Shown in pieces: positions 1-10,759 of a stretch of 64,000 nucleotides of DNA. This stretch comes from Amoebidium appalachense. Lineage: Eukaryota > Ichthyosporea. The first letter of the stretch is position 1. The number at the start of each line of letters is the position of its first letter. Below the pieces are notes generated by a model. The model saw only the letters and a list, made by a program, of their open reading frames with translations. It made no database searches and was not told where the DNA came from. Both the position numbers and the translations under genes were made by a program. The stretch is taken from NCBI GenBank assembly GCA_963693365.1, contig CAVNZM010000002.1:7874001-7938000 (forward strand), read 5' to 3'.

Positions 1-1059
1 AACTATGGCCCGGATTTTCTCCGGATCAGGGGCAAGACCATTACCAGACACAATATGACCTAAAAACTTAACCTCCGGCACACCAATCACAGTCTTGCTA
101 CCGCTAATACGAAGACCAGACTCACCCAAAGCTAAAAATACTTTTTCACAATTATTAACTAACTCCTCAAATGACCTACCTTTAATTAAAACATCATCCA
201 AATAAGGGTGGCATACATCCAAATGAGGGTGGAGAATTTTATACATTACCCGGCACAACATAGCTGGAGAGGAGAGCAAACCCATCGGCACCACCTTGTA
301 CTGGAACAGCTGGTCACCCAGTGCAAAGGCAGTCTTCTCCTTGCTGCTCTCCTCCAACCTTATCTGCCAAAAAGCTGCTTTTAAATCAAGTTTAGCAAAG
401 TGAGTATAGCCGTGCAGCTGTGAAAGCTGCTCGTCTATGTTAGGGAGAGGCCATTGGTCTGCCTTAGTGATCCGATTCAGAGCCCTGTAATCGTTCACTA
501 GACGCCAAGACCCGTCGGGCTTCTTAACCAATAGCACCGGACTTCTCCACGGACTCGAACTATGCTCCACATGACCCTTTTTTAACATATTACTCACTAT
601 TATTAGCGCATCCGACAATTTATACTGCTCCATTCTATAGCTAGGCATCACTACCGGCCTATTATCACCTGTGTCGATCTGCATTTCAAACCCTTTAACG
701 AAGCCTACTTCGTTATCATCGGCCAGAAATGCAAACCGAGTCCTATCAAATAACTTAGCTAGCAATTTTTTCTGTTCTACCGTCCAATCCCCCTCCTTCA
801 TACCAAACGGCAATACTAACTCCGGGTTACCCCCATCACAAGTGGATGCATCCTTATTCACCGGAGTGCCACTTAACATTTCACCTCCTGTATTACATCG
901 GTGCTGCTCGGGGTGAGGGTGAGGTACCTCCGGATATAGGCGGTCACCCTTAGCACCCCCCCTCCCCCCGGCACACCAATGCCCCCGGGCAATTCCTGAT
1001 GAGTTAGTGCATGTATGTGGGGGGCCAGGTCTGTGGCCACCCTGCCCCCACGGTGTTGG
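1..1059 (-). CDS. Ty3/gypsy reverse transcriptase (partial, runs off the left edge)
   Basis: An uninterrupted minus-strand frame of 353 codons, bounded upstream by a stop at 1062-1060 and open at position 1; the first in-frame Met is at 879. It holds the reverse transcriptase core: a VKKPDGSWR then NDYRALN block, PLPNIDEQL, FAKLDLKAAF (first catalytic Asp), the VPMGLLSSP block, the YLDDVLI catalytic box at 204-193, and FLGHIVSG followed by PDPEKI. This order and wording are those of Ty3/gypsy (Metaviridae) RT; the function is copying element RNA into DNA. RNase H and integrase would lie left of the window. The visible frame looks intact although upstream parts of the element are broken. RT identity is certain; activity is not testable here. 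Confidence 0.93.
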
Positions 1060-1345
1060 TTAACCCGTCAGATCCACGGGTTAGACCAACACCCTCCCCC
1101 CCTGCCTGCACATTCTCACACCCGGGGTGACCCTCCTTCCTCTTGGGGGTCGGGGGAGTGGGACCGGTGCTGTCCCGGTCCCCCCCCCCATCGTGTCGGG
1201 TGACATTTTGGTGGCTAACGTTAAATAAAGTTGTTCCCCCTCCTCCTGAGTCACCCTTCGAGCCGGCATCCTCCTTTTGGGTAATAAGAGAGACCTCTAT
1301 ACTACCAATCTCATTAGTGAAACTACCGACGGAAACACCTGCCAG
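1060..1345 (-). pseudogene. Decayed pol linker between protease and reverse transcriptase
   Basis: GC-rich DNA in the position expected for the segment joining protease to RT. All three minus frames change coding quality within a short distance, and the RT frame is closed by a stop at 1062-1060. No domain is recognisable. C-runs at 1174-1189 and 1096-1104 are likely sites of frameshift. Confidence 0.4.
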
Positions 1346-1378
1346 ATCAGCAAACTTCATCCGGCATCCGAAACCCAT
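1346..1378 (+). repeat. Left 33-bp terminal inverted repeat
   Basis: Begins ATCAGCAAACTTCATCCGGC and ends CCGAAACCCAT; it is the exact reverse complement of 9520-9552. A partial internal echo (ATCCGAAACCCAT) recurs near 1537-1549, as if the end had been partly duplicated inward. Confidence 0.85.
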
Positions 1379-1379
1379 C

Positions 1380-3660
1380 TTATATATCATTTTGATATAT
1401 GACATACCAAACCCCACCCTAAATACGTCAAAAAGAGCCTGACAAGATATCATAGAATTCCCGGATAGAACCCATCAGATCCCTATCAATGATATCTTTG
1501 ATAGGGTTCGGATTGGTTATGGTATGGCGCATATCCGAAACCCATCCTTTGCTGATATCCTTACGATATCCTTACGATATCATAGAAAACCACGATGGTT
1601 TTGGTTTTTGACCGAAAATCTCAAAATTTCCTCATAGCATTATGATATCCATATGCTATCCTAGTGATATGTATGTTAGCAAGGTCATAATAGCTCTTTT
1701 GGATATGTTTCACATACGTTTAGGATATTGGTGCCCCAAACGATATCTGTTAGATGTCTTTGTTATAGCCTACAGATATCCCTCATTATAGAATATCTTA
1801 ATCCCATCCAATACGCATTACATGACGATATCTACCTGATGTCGTGGGACAATACAAATTGATATCCACGTGATATCTGATGGATAACATGTATGCTTAT
1901 AAATTGAATATAATACAGATGTTGTTTTGATATCGTCTGGACATCGTTGTGATGTACCTACAACCATTTTTTTTGATATCGTTATGCGCCCATGGGGGTA
2001 ATCCAGAAGATACCCTTGTACACAACCAGTAGGCATGTTGAAGACATCCTTTTGATATCCTTTCGGATATCCCTTTGTCCACAGGCCCAAGATATGATAT
2101 CTAATTCATATCATTGTACAGGTCGTAAGGATATGTACCAAATATATCTAAATAAAGACTTGTGATATATGTGATTGGTATGTGTAAGATGCCCCTATGT
2201 ACATCAATGTGATATGCTGTAACTTATCATTTGAATATCCCGCTCTGTCTAAAACGGCAGCATTGTGGGTATCCTTTTGATATTCTTTTTGATATCCCTT
2301 TTATATTCAATATGTTATCTGTTTTTGGTCCTACATCTCAAACATATCACAACTGCCTCTTTGCAGGCCCAAGCTACGATATCTAATTCATATCTTTGTA
2401 CACGTCGTAAGGATATGTACCTGATATATCTAAATAAAGACTAGTGAGTTGTGTGATTGATATCGGTAAGATGTCGCTATGTACATCAATGTGATATGCT
2501 GTAACCTATCATTTGAATATCCTAATCTGTCCAGAGCAGTAGTCCACGAGGTATCATCTACATATCTTTTAGAGGCCCTTAGATTATCATTGCGATATCC
2601 GCATAGGGATATATTTATATATCGAATTCATAAGTATATGATACATAAGCTTGCCATCCCAGTGATATCTAAGCGGCAGTATTGTGGATATTAGAAAGAT
2701 ATCAGAAGAACATCCGTGCACTAGAAGGTCAGTGTCTTTTGTAAGTACATCAATGTGATATCTAAACGGCAGCATTGTGGATATTAGAAAGATATCAGAA
2801 GAACAATCGAAAAATCCTTTAGATGTCTATTAGATGTCCGATGAGAATGGTTGCGATATACGCGCAAAGAAAATTTTTGTGATCAAGCCAGCTGAGCAAT
2901 CGTTGGGAAACCCGCCAATTACTCACACGGGGCATTGCGGGGCTCATTGCGGCCATCTGAATGTGATGGTGGCATGGCCATTTATATAGGGCCAGGAAAT
3001 CACTTTTCCGTTCGATTGTGGGACGAAAATCACAAAATGGCAAACCCGATTTTGATTGGTTGTTATTCTTCAAAACGGCATGCTCAGGGTCACCCAACTG
3101 TGATCAGCCAATCACGTTTCATGTTTAATTGAGATTATCGCATACATCTAATGAAGATATGTTTCTGCCATCTTTACGACATCGCAACGACCTGATCTTC
3201 TATGGTCTGATCTTGTACATATCCCACAGGGGTCATAAACATCTCATAATGATATTTGTTAGATAAACACGCAACCACAACGGCCGCAAATAAAACTAAA
3301 TTACCCCATTTGGCAAGTGCCATGTGGCAGAGTGTAAATTGCGAACGTCCGAAACACTAAACACTAGGCAAAATAGAGCAATCTAGTAACTACATAGTAC
3401 CAATTTCGAGCATCGAAGCAGGAAAATGGTTATTTATTGCAATTTTATATTTTGTGTGTTCCGAGGATGTTACCACCTTTGAAGGTTTATTAGCGCCTGA
3501 AAACAATACCTTACTGCATTAGGGCGGGTGCACATCACAGGCACGTGCACATTCTCCGGACACCAGATGATATATCGCAAGATATCCGTACGATATCTAA
3601 TGTATGTATTGTTGATATCATTCTATTCTCATGCATCGTAGTTATAATGAACGTTACCAT
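1380..3660. repeat. GATATC/ATATC-rich AT-rich arm, no gene
   Basis: No protein-coding signal. The palindrome GATATC recurs dozens of times with irregular spacing, often as GATATCC or ACGATATC, far above the roughly one per 4 kb expected by chance. It is not a simple tandem array. A similar texture returns at 8220-9500 on the other side of the element. Confidence 0.7.
2082..2521. repeat. Direct duplication, ~282-bp offset
   Basis: About 160 bp starting CAGGCCCAAG at 2082 recurs from 2364 with few changes, including the shared TCGTAAGGATATGTACC and TCAATGTGATATGCTGTAAC blocks. Just beyond, a second ~50-bp pair (CGGCAG-ATTGTGGATATTAGAAAGATATCAGAAGAAC) sits at about 2668 and 2764. Confidence 0.8.
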
Positions 3661-3819
3661 TTTATGACTATTTATGATATAAAACGCTAGTTACGCTTGT
3701 GCTTTCTATAACCGGTAACGCACGTTAACATTATGCCTCCGCGCGCGTGAACTACAAAGTATGTGAAAACTGCAACGTAGTGATACACACTCTTCTTCTG
3801 AACCTATGTCGTCAATCAT

Positions 3820-3930
3820 GACACACACACACACACACACACACAGCGAGACACGCACGCTGCCACACACACACACACAAACACACACACACAGAGAGAG
3901 ATACACACACACAGACAGACACGTTGCCCT

Positions 3931-3961
<31 letters not shown>

Positions 3962-3994
3962 GCCACACACACACACACACACACAGGCACGTTG

Positions 3995-4074
<80 letters not shown>

Positions 4075-4122
4075 ACACACACGTTACCATGCGCACCTAC
4101 CCCCCCCCCCCCCCCCCTCCCC

Positions 4123-4153
<31 letters not shown>

Positions 4154-4222
4154 ACACACGTACATACACACACCCAAACACATGCCCGTGTGCACGTACA
4201 TCGGTAGACACGAACGCGCGAG

Positions 4223-4254
<32 letters not shown>
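3820..4254 (+). repeat. (CA)n and poly-C microsatellite cluster
   Basis: Several (CA)n blocks separated by CGTTGCCA-type interruptions, then a C-run near 4100-4139 with one T, then more CA. The interruption ACACGTTGCC occurs three times, so the cluster grew partly by duplication of larger blocks. The open frames across it are Thr-His repeats and are not genes. Confidence 0.95.
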
Positions 4255-4367
4255 GTGTTCACATAAAGACAGGGTACACCACGGTTGCCTCGATATTCCT
4301 CTGTTCTTTATCTACACATTCTCGGCTCACTCTCCCGTTCATAAAATATCTCCTCCCTTGTAGCACC

Positions 4368-6276
4368 TTGTAGCATAGTATATGTACATATGTTACCTAG
4401 ACATTATTGGTTTTTCAATAACTACCCACAGAACAGCCTCTAGCACGAGAAATTTACCACAACGTTTATGGGGGGGATGGTAAATGTGCCCCTGGAGTAC
4501 GAGGGTCACACGAAAAAAACACAACCTTGTAGCTCGAATAGAACCCCCCTTGTAGCATAGTATAAGTACATGTGTTACCTAGACATTATTCGTTTTTTCA
4601 ATAACTACCCACAGAACAGCTTCTAGCACGAGAGCTTTACCACAAAGTTTATGGGGGGGATGGTGAATGTGCCCCTGGAGTACGAGGGTCACACGAAAAA
4701 AACACAACGTTGTAGCTCGTATAGAACCCCCCTTGTAGCATAGTATATGTACATAGTATGTTACCTAGACATTATTGGTTTTTTCAATAACTACCCACAG
4801 AACAGCTTCTAGCACGAGACATTTACCACAAAGTTTATGGGGGAGATGGTGAATGTGCCCCTGGAGTACGAGGGTCACACGAAAAAAACACAATGTTGTA
4901 GCTCGAATAGACCCCCCTTGTAGCATAGTATATGTCCATGTGTTACCTAGACATTATTGGTTGTTTCAATAACTACCCACAGAACAGCTTCTAGCACGAG
5001 ACATTTACCACAACGTGTATGGGGGGGATGTTGAATGTGCCCCTGGAGTACAAGGGTCACACGAAAAAAACACAACGTTGTAGCTCGTATAGAACCCCCC
5101 TTGTAGCATAGTATATGTACATAGTATGTTACCTAGACATTATTGGTTTTTTCAATAACTACCCACAGAACAGCTTCTAGCACGAGAGCTTTACCACAAC
5201 GTTTATGGGGGGATGGTGAATGTGCCCCTGGAGTACGAGGGTCACACGAAAAAAACACAACGTTGTAGCTCGTATAGAACCCCCCTTGTAGCATAGTATA
5301 TGTACATATGTTACCTAGACATTATTGGTTTTTCAATAGCTACCCACAGAACAGCCTCTAGCACGAGAGATTTACCACAAAGTTTATGGGGTGGATGGTG
5401 AATGTGCCCCTGGAGTACGAGGGTCACACGAAAAAAACACAACATTGTAGCTCGAATAGAACCCCCCTTGTAGCATAGTATAAGTACATGTGTTACCTAG
5501 ACATTATTCGTTTTTTCAATAACTACCCACAGAACAGCTTCTAGCACGAGAGCTTTACCACAACGTGTATGGGGGGGATGGTGAATGTGCCCCTGGAGTA
5601 CGAGGGTCACACGAAAAAAGCACAACGTTGTAGCTCGTATAGAACCCCCCTTGTAGCATAGTATATGTACATAGTATGTTACCTAGACATTATTGGTTTT
5701 TTCAATAACTACCCACAGAACAGCTTCTAGCACGAGAGCTTTACCACAACGTTTATGGGGGGGATGGTGAATGTGCCCCTGGAGTACGAGGGTCACACGA
5801 AAAAAACACAACGTTGTAGCTCGTATAGAACCCCCCTTGTAGCATAGTATATGTACATATATATGTTACCTAGACATTATTGGTTTTTCAATAACTACCC
5901 ACAGAACAGCCTCTAGGACGAGAGATTTACCACAACGTTTATGGGGTGGATGGTGAATGTGCCCCTGGAGTACGAGGGGCACACGAAAAAAACACAACAT
6001 TGTAGCTCGAATAGAACCCTCCTTGTAGCATAGCATATGTACATGTGTTACCTAGACATTATTCGTTTTTTCAATAACTACCCACAGAACAGCTTCTAGC
6101 ACGAGAACTTTACCGCAAAGTTTATGGGGGGGATGGTGAATGTGCCCCTGGAGTACGAGGGTCACACGAAAAAAACACAACGTTGTAGCTCGTATAGAAC
6201 CCCCTTTGTAGCATAGTATATGTACATCATACGGTATGTTACCTAGACATTATTGGTTTTTTCAATAACTACCCAC
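4368..6276 (+). repeat. 184-bp satellite, ~10.5 monomers with higher-order structure
   Basis: Monomers of 182-186 bp start with TTGTAGCATAG at 4368, 4550, 4733, 4918, 5101, 5286, 5468, 5651, 5837, 6022 and 6206 (TTTGTAGCATAG at the last). Each holds TTACCTAGACATTATT, CAATAACTACCCACAGAACAGC, a G-run in TTTATGGGG, and GTGCCCCTGGAGTACGAGGG. Variants fall into three types (after GTACAT: ATGTT, GTGTT, AGTATGTT), ordered A B C B' C A B C A B C, so the array has a ~551-bp higher-order unit. There is no coding content. Confidence 0.95.
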
Positions 6277-6385
6277 ATGCGGCATGTGTTACTTTCACGT
6301 TATTGGTTTCCTAGCACGGGATATTCAGCACACAGTTGGGGATGTGGGGGCAGTGTACACCTCAATATTGGTAAGGTGGTGGGTG

Positions 6386-6966
6386 GGTTGGGGGGGGGGG
6401 GGGGGGGGGGGGGGGAGGGGGGGGGGGGTTCCACACAACCGAAACTGTCGGTGTTACAAGTGGTTCGGTCTTAAGAAGTTAGAACGGTGATTTTTTAATT
6501 AATAGCGGGAAACAATATTATCCCCATTGCATATGGGGGGAACGAGGAGGGGGGAGGGGGGGGGGGGGGGGGGGTTCACAACGAATTCTATCGACTGTGC
6601 ATAATTAATGTATATTGCACATGTAGCCTGAAAGATTAAAGTGAATGTGTGTATGTATATGTGCGAGTATATTTGTGTATGCAATACATGTACAATGTTT
6701 TCGTCTTTGTAGGTGGGTGGGTGGGGTGGGTGGGGGGGGGGGGGGGGGGGGGGGGTGCGCGGGGGGAAGAGGGAGGGGGGGAGGGGGCATCATGATCAGG
6801 GATAACAGGGTGTGTGCGTGTGTGCGCTTGTGTGTGCATGTGCTGTGTGTGTTGTGTAGGTGTGCGCCTGTGTGTGTGTGCGTGCCTGTGTGTGCGCGCC
6901 TGTGTGTGTGTGTGTGTGTGTGTGTGCAGTGTGCATGTGTGAGTGTGTGTGCGTGCGCGCGTGCGC

Positions 6967-6997
<31 letters not shown>

Positions 6998-7003
6998 TGT
7001 GTG
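6386..7003 (+). repeat. G-run and (GT)n/(GC)n tracts
   Basis: G-runs at about 6390-6429, 6547-6574 and 6732-6755, then a GT-rich block 6812-7003 that passes into GCGCGC at about 6955-6980. Only low-complexity frames cross it. Confidence 0.9.
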
Positions 7004-7007
7004 ATTT

Positions 7008-7142
7008 CAAAGAAGTGGAAAGCGCCAGTGACACCCATGTTGAAAAAAAGACAAGCAAGCACGCTAAGAAGGACAGCAAGAAGTAACAGAAACCCTTTCA
7101 TGCCGAAAAAATGGTCAAGAACAAAGAAGTGGAGGACACGTA
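7008..7142 (+). pseudogene. Short lysine-rich coding remnant with an internal stop
   Basis: Directly after the GT tract, one plus frame reads a plausible hydrophilic peptide (DFKEVESASDTHVEKK, then a KKTSKHAKKDSKK-type tail), stops, and continues in the same frame as QKPFHAEKMVKNKEVEDT before a second stop. No homologue is recognised. It could be the end of a decayed gene carried in the TIR element, or chance. Confidence 0.25.
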
Positions 7143-7343
7143 ACTATAGTCTGATAGTTGTGACTAAGGGCACTAAGGGTAGCGCTAAGGGCACCAAGCT
7201 GATGCACGCGCGCGCGCGAGCCGAAATCTATTTTTATCTTTTTCCTAATCAGGCGCGGCGAATAGTGATTGGCTAAATCCCAATCCGGTTTGCAATTTTT
7301 TTCTCCATTTAAGCCTGTACGCACGTTGTTTTCTCCATTTCTC

Positions 7344-7470
7344 TTCCCCCTTCCCGCAGGTCCGCAGGTCCTTTCCCGCAGGTCGCCTGGTCGCAGGTCC
7401 CTTCCCGCAGGTCGCCTGGTCGCAGTTCCCTTCCCGCAGCGCCTGGTCACAGATCCCCTCCGCAGATCGC
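7344..7470 (+). repeat. Short GC-rich tandem repeat (CCCGCAGGTCGCCTGGTCGCAGGT type)
   Basis: About four degenerate copies of a ~30-bp unit built from TTCCCGCAGGTC and GCCTGGTCGCAG. There is no gene. The DNA after it to about 7850 is mixed sequence with a small GT tract at 7585-7637 and nothing else recognisable. Confidence 0.7.
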
Positions 7471-7857
7471 GCAGCCACCGTGCTGATTGTTTTGGACCAT
7501 GCTGCATGCTGCAGCTTCTTCTTGAAGGTTAGTTTTGTGTTGCCTGCTTTTGTGCATATGGCGTTTGTCTGTCTGGTCTGTGTCTGTGTCTGTGTGTGTG
7601 TGTGTGTATGTGTGTGTGCGTGCGTGCGTGTGCGTGTGTCTGCTGGCTGCAGATGCACGTTGCCTTTCACGTTCATGAACCAGCGACTGTGGGCACTACT
7701 TTTGCTGTTAGCACTATAGCTATCATCCCCTCCACCGATCGTTCAAGCTATTTTCTGCTTCTCTAGACTTCATAAGTTCTGGTCCGGGTTTCCGTCCTTA
7801 CTATGTTTAAGGTTGGTTCTGTCGACTCTTTTTTTGCCACTCTCAGTCAGCCCCCTC

Positions 7858-7860
<3 letters not shown>

Positions 7861-7905
<45 letters not shown>

Positions 7906-8185
7906 CCCCACTTCTCGCAAGTAGGATGAGCTAATTCTTAGCTCGAGTTCCTTTACAGGTTTTGGCAAGGTTGGCCCATGAAGTCATCAGCAGCTATAAG
8001 GCTACGTTATCATCTAGAGGTGGGTACCGGCTCTTTGTCCTATGGCTGCTGTTGTTTCCGTTTTTCGTTTCATAGGTGGGTACCGGCTCTTTGTCCTGTT
8101 AAGGTAAATAAAGTATGGAGGCAAGACCCTGTGGGTCTGGTTCTTTGTCCTATGGCTGCTGTTGTTTCCGTGTTTCGTTTCTGTG
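7861..8185 (+). repeat. Poly-C run followed by a threefold short duplication
   Basis: A C-run of about 42 with later Ts lies at 7861-7910. At about 8017-8180 the phrase GGGTACCGGCTCTTTGTCC and its continuation (TATGGCTGCTGTTGTTTCCG) are repeated two to three times with small changes. No coding evidence. Confidence 0.75.
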
Positions 8186-8219
8186 TATTGCGAAAATCAT
8201 TCTTAATAAATCTTAATTA

Positions 8220-9480
8220 TACCTTAAATTTATCGTTTTGATATATGTGCTGTATGTCAAAAAGATGTGACAGAGTTATGTTAACGATATGCTACTAATA
8301 TCATAAGGAATGGTTACGATATTCCGAGCGTCGGGGTGTGATCTGATTGGATGACGACACGACCTTTAACTTCAGTTAGTCTTGCCGTGATTGGCCTAGA
8401 GCGCACTCACCGAAATAACCAGGCTATGGACATTTCTATTGGGTTAGAGGAATCGAATAACCGGGTTAATGGGTGAGTGCGCTGCTAGCCAATCAAAGCG
8501 ATCACTAGGAAAATGAGCCTGAAATGTGAATGTAATGATGTATGAATCAAATAACCGAGTTAAAGTTTGCATAATGTATCAATAAAGTGAATGCTAAATC
8601 TTTATGGGTCATATCGTAACCGGATCATGTCGGCTCGTGTCCTCGCTCGACCTCGTTATTTCGGCTCGCCTTGACGATTATTTTGGCTCGCCTATCGGCT
8701 CGCCAAAATAACCGACGGCTCGCCGAAATAACTTCGGTCTCGCTCGGCCACTCGCCCCATGACTCCTGATTAGCTGATAAACTACTATATGTTTTAACGA
8801 TATGTAACAGATACTAGAAAGATGTCGTGTAGAGGACATACAGCCAGAACTTCTCATATCTTTAAAGGCTCCTAAAACTATCAAAACGATATTATTACGA
8901 AATTTCTTTTGACCCATCCTAGTTATCTTTATGTTATGAGGCTTATATCGTTATGACATTTAACGTATGATCTTTAGATAATGTTTTCGGCATCCTATAC
9001 CTATCCGTTGTATATGAAAAGGACATCTGTAATAGTATCTTATAGATGTATTACCATATACGAAACCTCCTATAATGACCTCGAAATGATATCATATAGA
9101 TATATATGTATCTTATGATCGATTATCATATATATCGTAAGGATATGTGATAGCTACCATAAGGATATGGGGAAGGGCTCCTAATCCGCTATTAGAGATA
9201 TCTTTATTATGTCTAAAACGCTTCTGAACATCAGACTAAAAAGATTTTATGATATCAAATAGACTATCATAATGGTATCATACGGATATAACGAGGTTGT
9301 TGAATACATGGAACACAGGATAGAACAACGATGGGTTCAGGGTGCTCCAAATGAGCCCATTATGAGATCATTTTGATATCTAGCAAAAGATACCAAAATG
9401 ATATCCAGAAAACCCGTGATAGCAAAACGATGCTGTTATGTTATCTAAAAGACAAGAGGGGGATAAAGAGTGGCAAAAAG
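8220..9480. repeat. GATATC-rich right arm with GGCTCGCC clusters, no gene
   Basis: AT-rich DNA similar in texture to 1380-3660. Between 8640 and 8760 the octamer GGCTCGCC occurs four to five times next to TTATTTCGG or its reverse complement CCGAAATAA, so short hairpins are possible. No protein-coding frame of note. Confidence 0.5.
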
Positions 9481-9494
9481 ATGGGTTTGTGGGT

Positions 9495-10298
9495 TTATGA
9501 TATCTTTAATGGGTTTTTAATGGGTTTCGGATGCCGGATGAAGTTTGCTGATGCAGAGGCTGACCTAATCACTATAGGCTCGATGCCCGGATTCACTAAT
9601 TCTATTTCTATTGTCTTATCCGGCCATACCCTACTAAGGGTCCATTGGGCCACCTCCTGAAATGGGGTTTTCGGAGTAAAAACCCCTAAATCCCCTATCC
9701 TAACATGATTGCCGGCCCGGACACGTACCGTTTGGCACTGATAAGGCTCGATTACTACTTCAGCTACCGTTCTAGCACCAGACTGATAACCGTCGAGCCC
9801 ATCATGGGTTTTAATTTTAACGCCGGACTGCAATTCTAAAACATTCGTACGTTCAAACAAAGCATTCACATGTCTACGGAAAAATGGGGCTCCCAACAAA
9901 ACACTTTGAGCTAAATCCTTAACCACATAACAAGCAACATGCATAGCCTGGCCACCTATCTCACACGGCAACACACAAACGCCTTCCACAGACATACTAC
10001 TATTATTAGCACTACCTAAGGCTGTGCTAGAAGCATCTAAAAAAGGAATTTCCCCCCCGGCCTGATTAAAACGACGAATAAACGAAGCATGCACACAATT
10101 AACCTGAGCCCCTCCATCGAGCAAAGCAACCGCCTTCAACTTACCATCAGCTAACCATACGTCTATATAATGCCGGCTAAAACCAACTAAATCCTCCTCC
10201 AATTCAAGCAACACATCCTCACTCACACCCAATCCCTGCCCACGAAGACTCACACCCTCGATACCTACGTGCAACATACCTACCTGTGGTGCCTGCAC
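9495..10298 (-). CDS. Retroelement aspartic protease (retropepsin-like) region of pol
   Basis: A frame of 267 residues. Residues about 57-75 carry the retropepsin active-site setting, hydrophobic-LLDGGAQVNCVH, and about 75 residues later comes SVLLGAPFF, matching the flap and the hydrophobic-LG motif of the fold. The role is cleavage of the Gag-Pol polyprotein. Unusually the catalytic triplet reads D-G-G where retropepsins have D-T/S-G. The last ~15 residues are encoded by the inserted TIR element, so the natural C-terminus is lost. The start Met is a convenience; in life this would be an internal part of pol. It lies in the same frame as the gag zinc-knuckle segment upstream. Confidence 0.75.
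   Translation of the reverse strand: MQAPQVGMLHVGIEGVSLRGQGLGVSEDVLLELEEDLVGFSRHYIDVWLADGKLKAVALLDGGAQVNCVHASFIRRFNQAGGEIPFLDASSTALGSANNSSMSVEGVCVLPCEIGGQAMHVACYVVKDLAQSVLLGAPFFRRHVNALFERTNVLELQSGVKIKTHDGLDGYQSGARTVAEVVIEPYQCQTVRVRAGNHVRIGDLGVFTPKTPFQEVAQWTLSRVWPDKTIEIELVNPGIEPIVIRSASASANFIRHPKPIKNPLKIS
9520..9552 (-). repeat. Right 33-bp terminal inverted repeat
   Basis: Exact reverse complement of 1346-1378. The retroelement protease frame reads into this repeat and stops shortly after it, giving the protease frame an aberrant tail (NFIRHPKPI...) that belongs to the inserted element. Confidence 0.85.
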
Positions 10299-10759
10299 GG
10301 GTGGGGTGGGGTGTGTATGTGATGTGGGTGGTGGTGGAGTGTGTGTGTGTGGTGTGTGGGTGGGTGGTGTGTGTGTGTTTAGTGTATGTGTGGGTGTGTG
10401 TGTGGGTGTAGGTGTGTCTGCAACCGTCGTATGTTGTTGTGGTGGTGTGTTTCTATGTGTCTGTGCCTTCCCCCCCTTCCCCCTTTACTCGTGTGTGTCC
10501 CCCCCCCTCCCGGAAACAATGGCACAGAAACCCCCTCCGGTGTGGTTAGAACAAACGCCGGGTTGGGACAAGAAACACTGAGACCATCCACTTGTGGCTG
10601 GGGAACCTCCCCCAACACAAAACATTCACACCATTCATACCTTTGGTAGAGTCACCCCACAAACATTCATGCCATACCACCTCGACGCTGTCTTGAGGAC
10701 CCACGACGATGCCCGGCTCCCACACGTATCGGGGCGGTGAGGGGGCAAAGGGAAGCTTA
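10299..10759 (-). pseudogene. Broken gag-pol junction with CA/GT tract
   Basis: Between gag and protease the minus strand shows protein-like segments in different frames (a stretch containing PPRYVWEPGIVV and VVWHECLWGD near 10740-10640, and LSVSCPNPAFVLTTPEG near 10590-10540). A plus-strand GT-rich tract lies at 10310-10450. Frame changes and stops show decay or indels in C/G runs. Confidence 0.5.

Larger units (their letters stand above)
1346..9552. mobile_element. ~8.2 kb element with 33-bp perfect terminal inverted repeats inserted in pol
   Basis: Positions 1346-1378 and 9520-9552 are exact inverted copies (33 of 33 bases). They flank a segment of very different composition that separates the retroelement protease from its RT. 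The contents are GATATC-rich AT-rich arms (1380-3660 and 8220-9500), CA/C tracts, a 184-bp satellite (4368-6276), G and GT tracts and short GC-rich repeats. No transposase or other long coding frame was found, so it would be non-autonomous or decayed. No clean target-site duplication is visible; the flanks share CAGA/CAGA only with a two-base offset. It could alternatively be nested insertions. Confidence 0.65.

Noticed and set aside
3806-4373. Long frames of Thr-His or Cys-Val repeats here and at many other places
   Set aside because: They are translations of CA/GT microsatellites, open in several frames on both strands, with no non-repetitive conserved segment.
4368-6276. CRISPR-like array
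   Set aside because: Whole 184-bp monomers are repeated with no unique spacers, and the DNA is eukaryotic.
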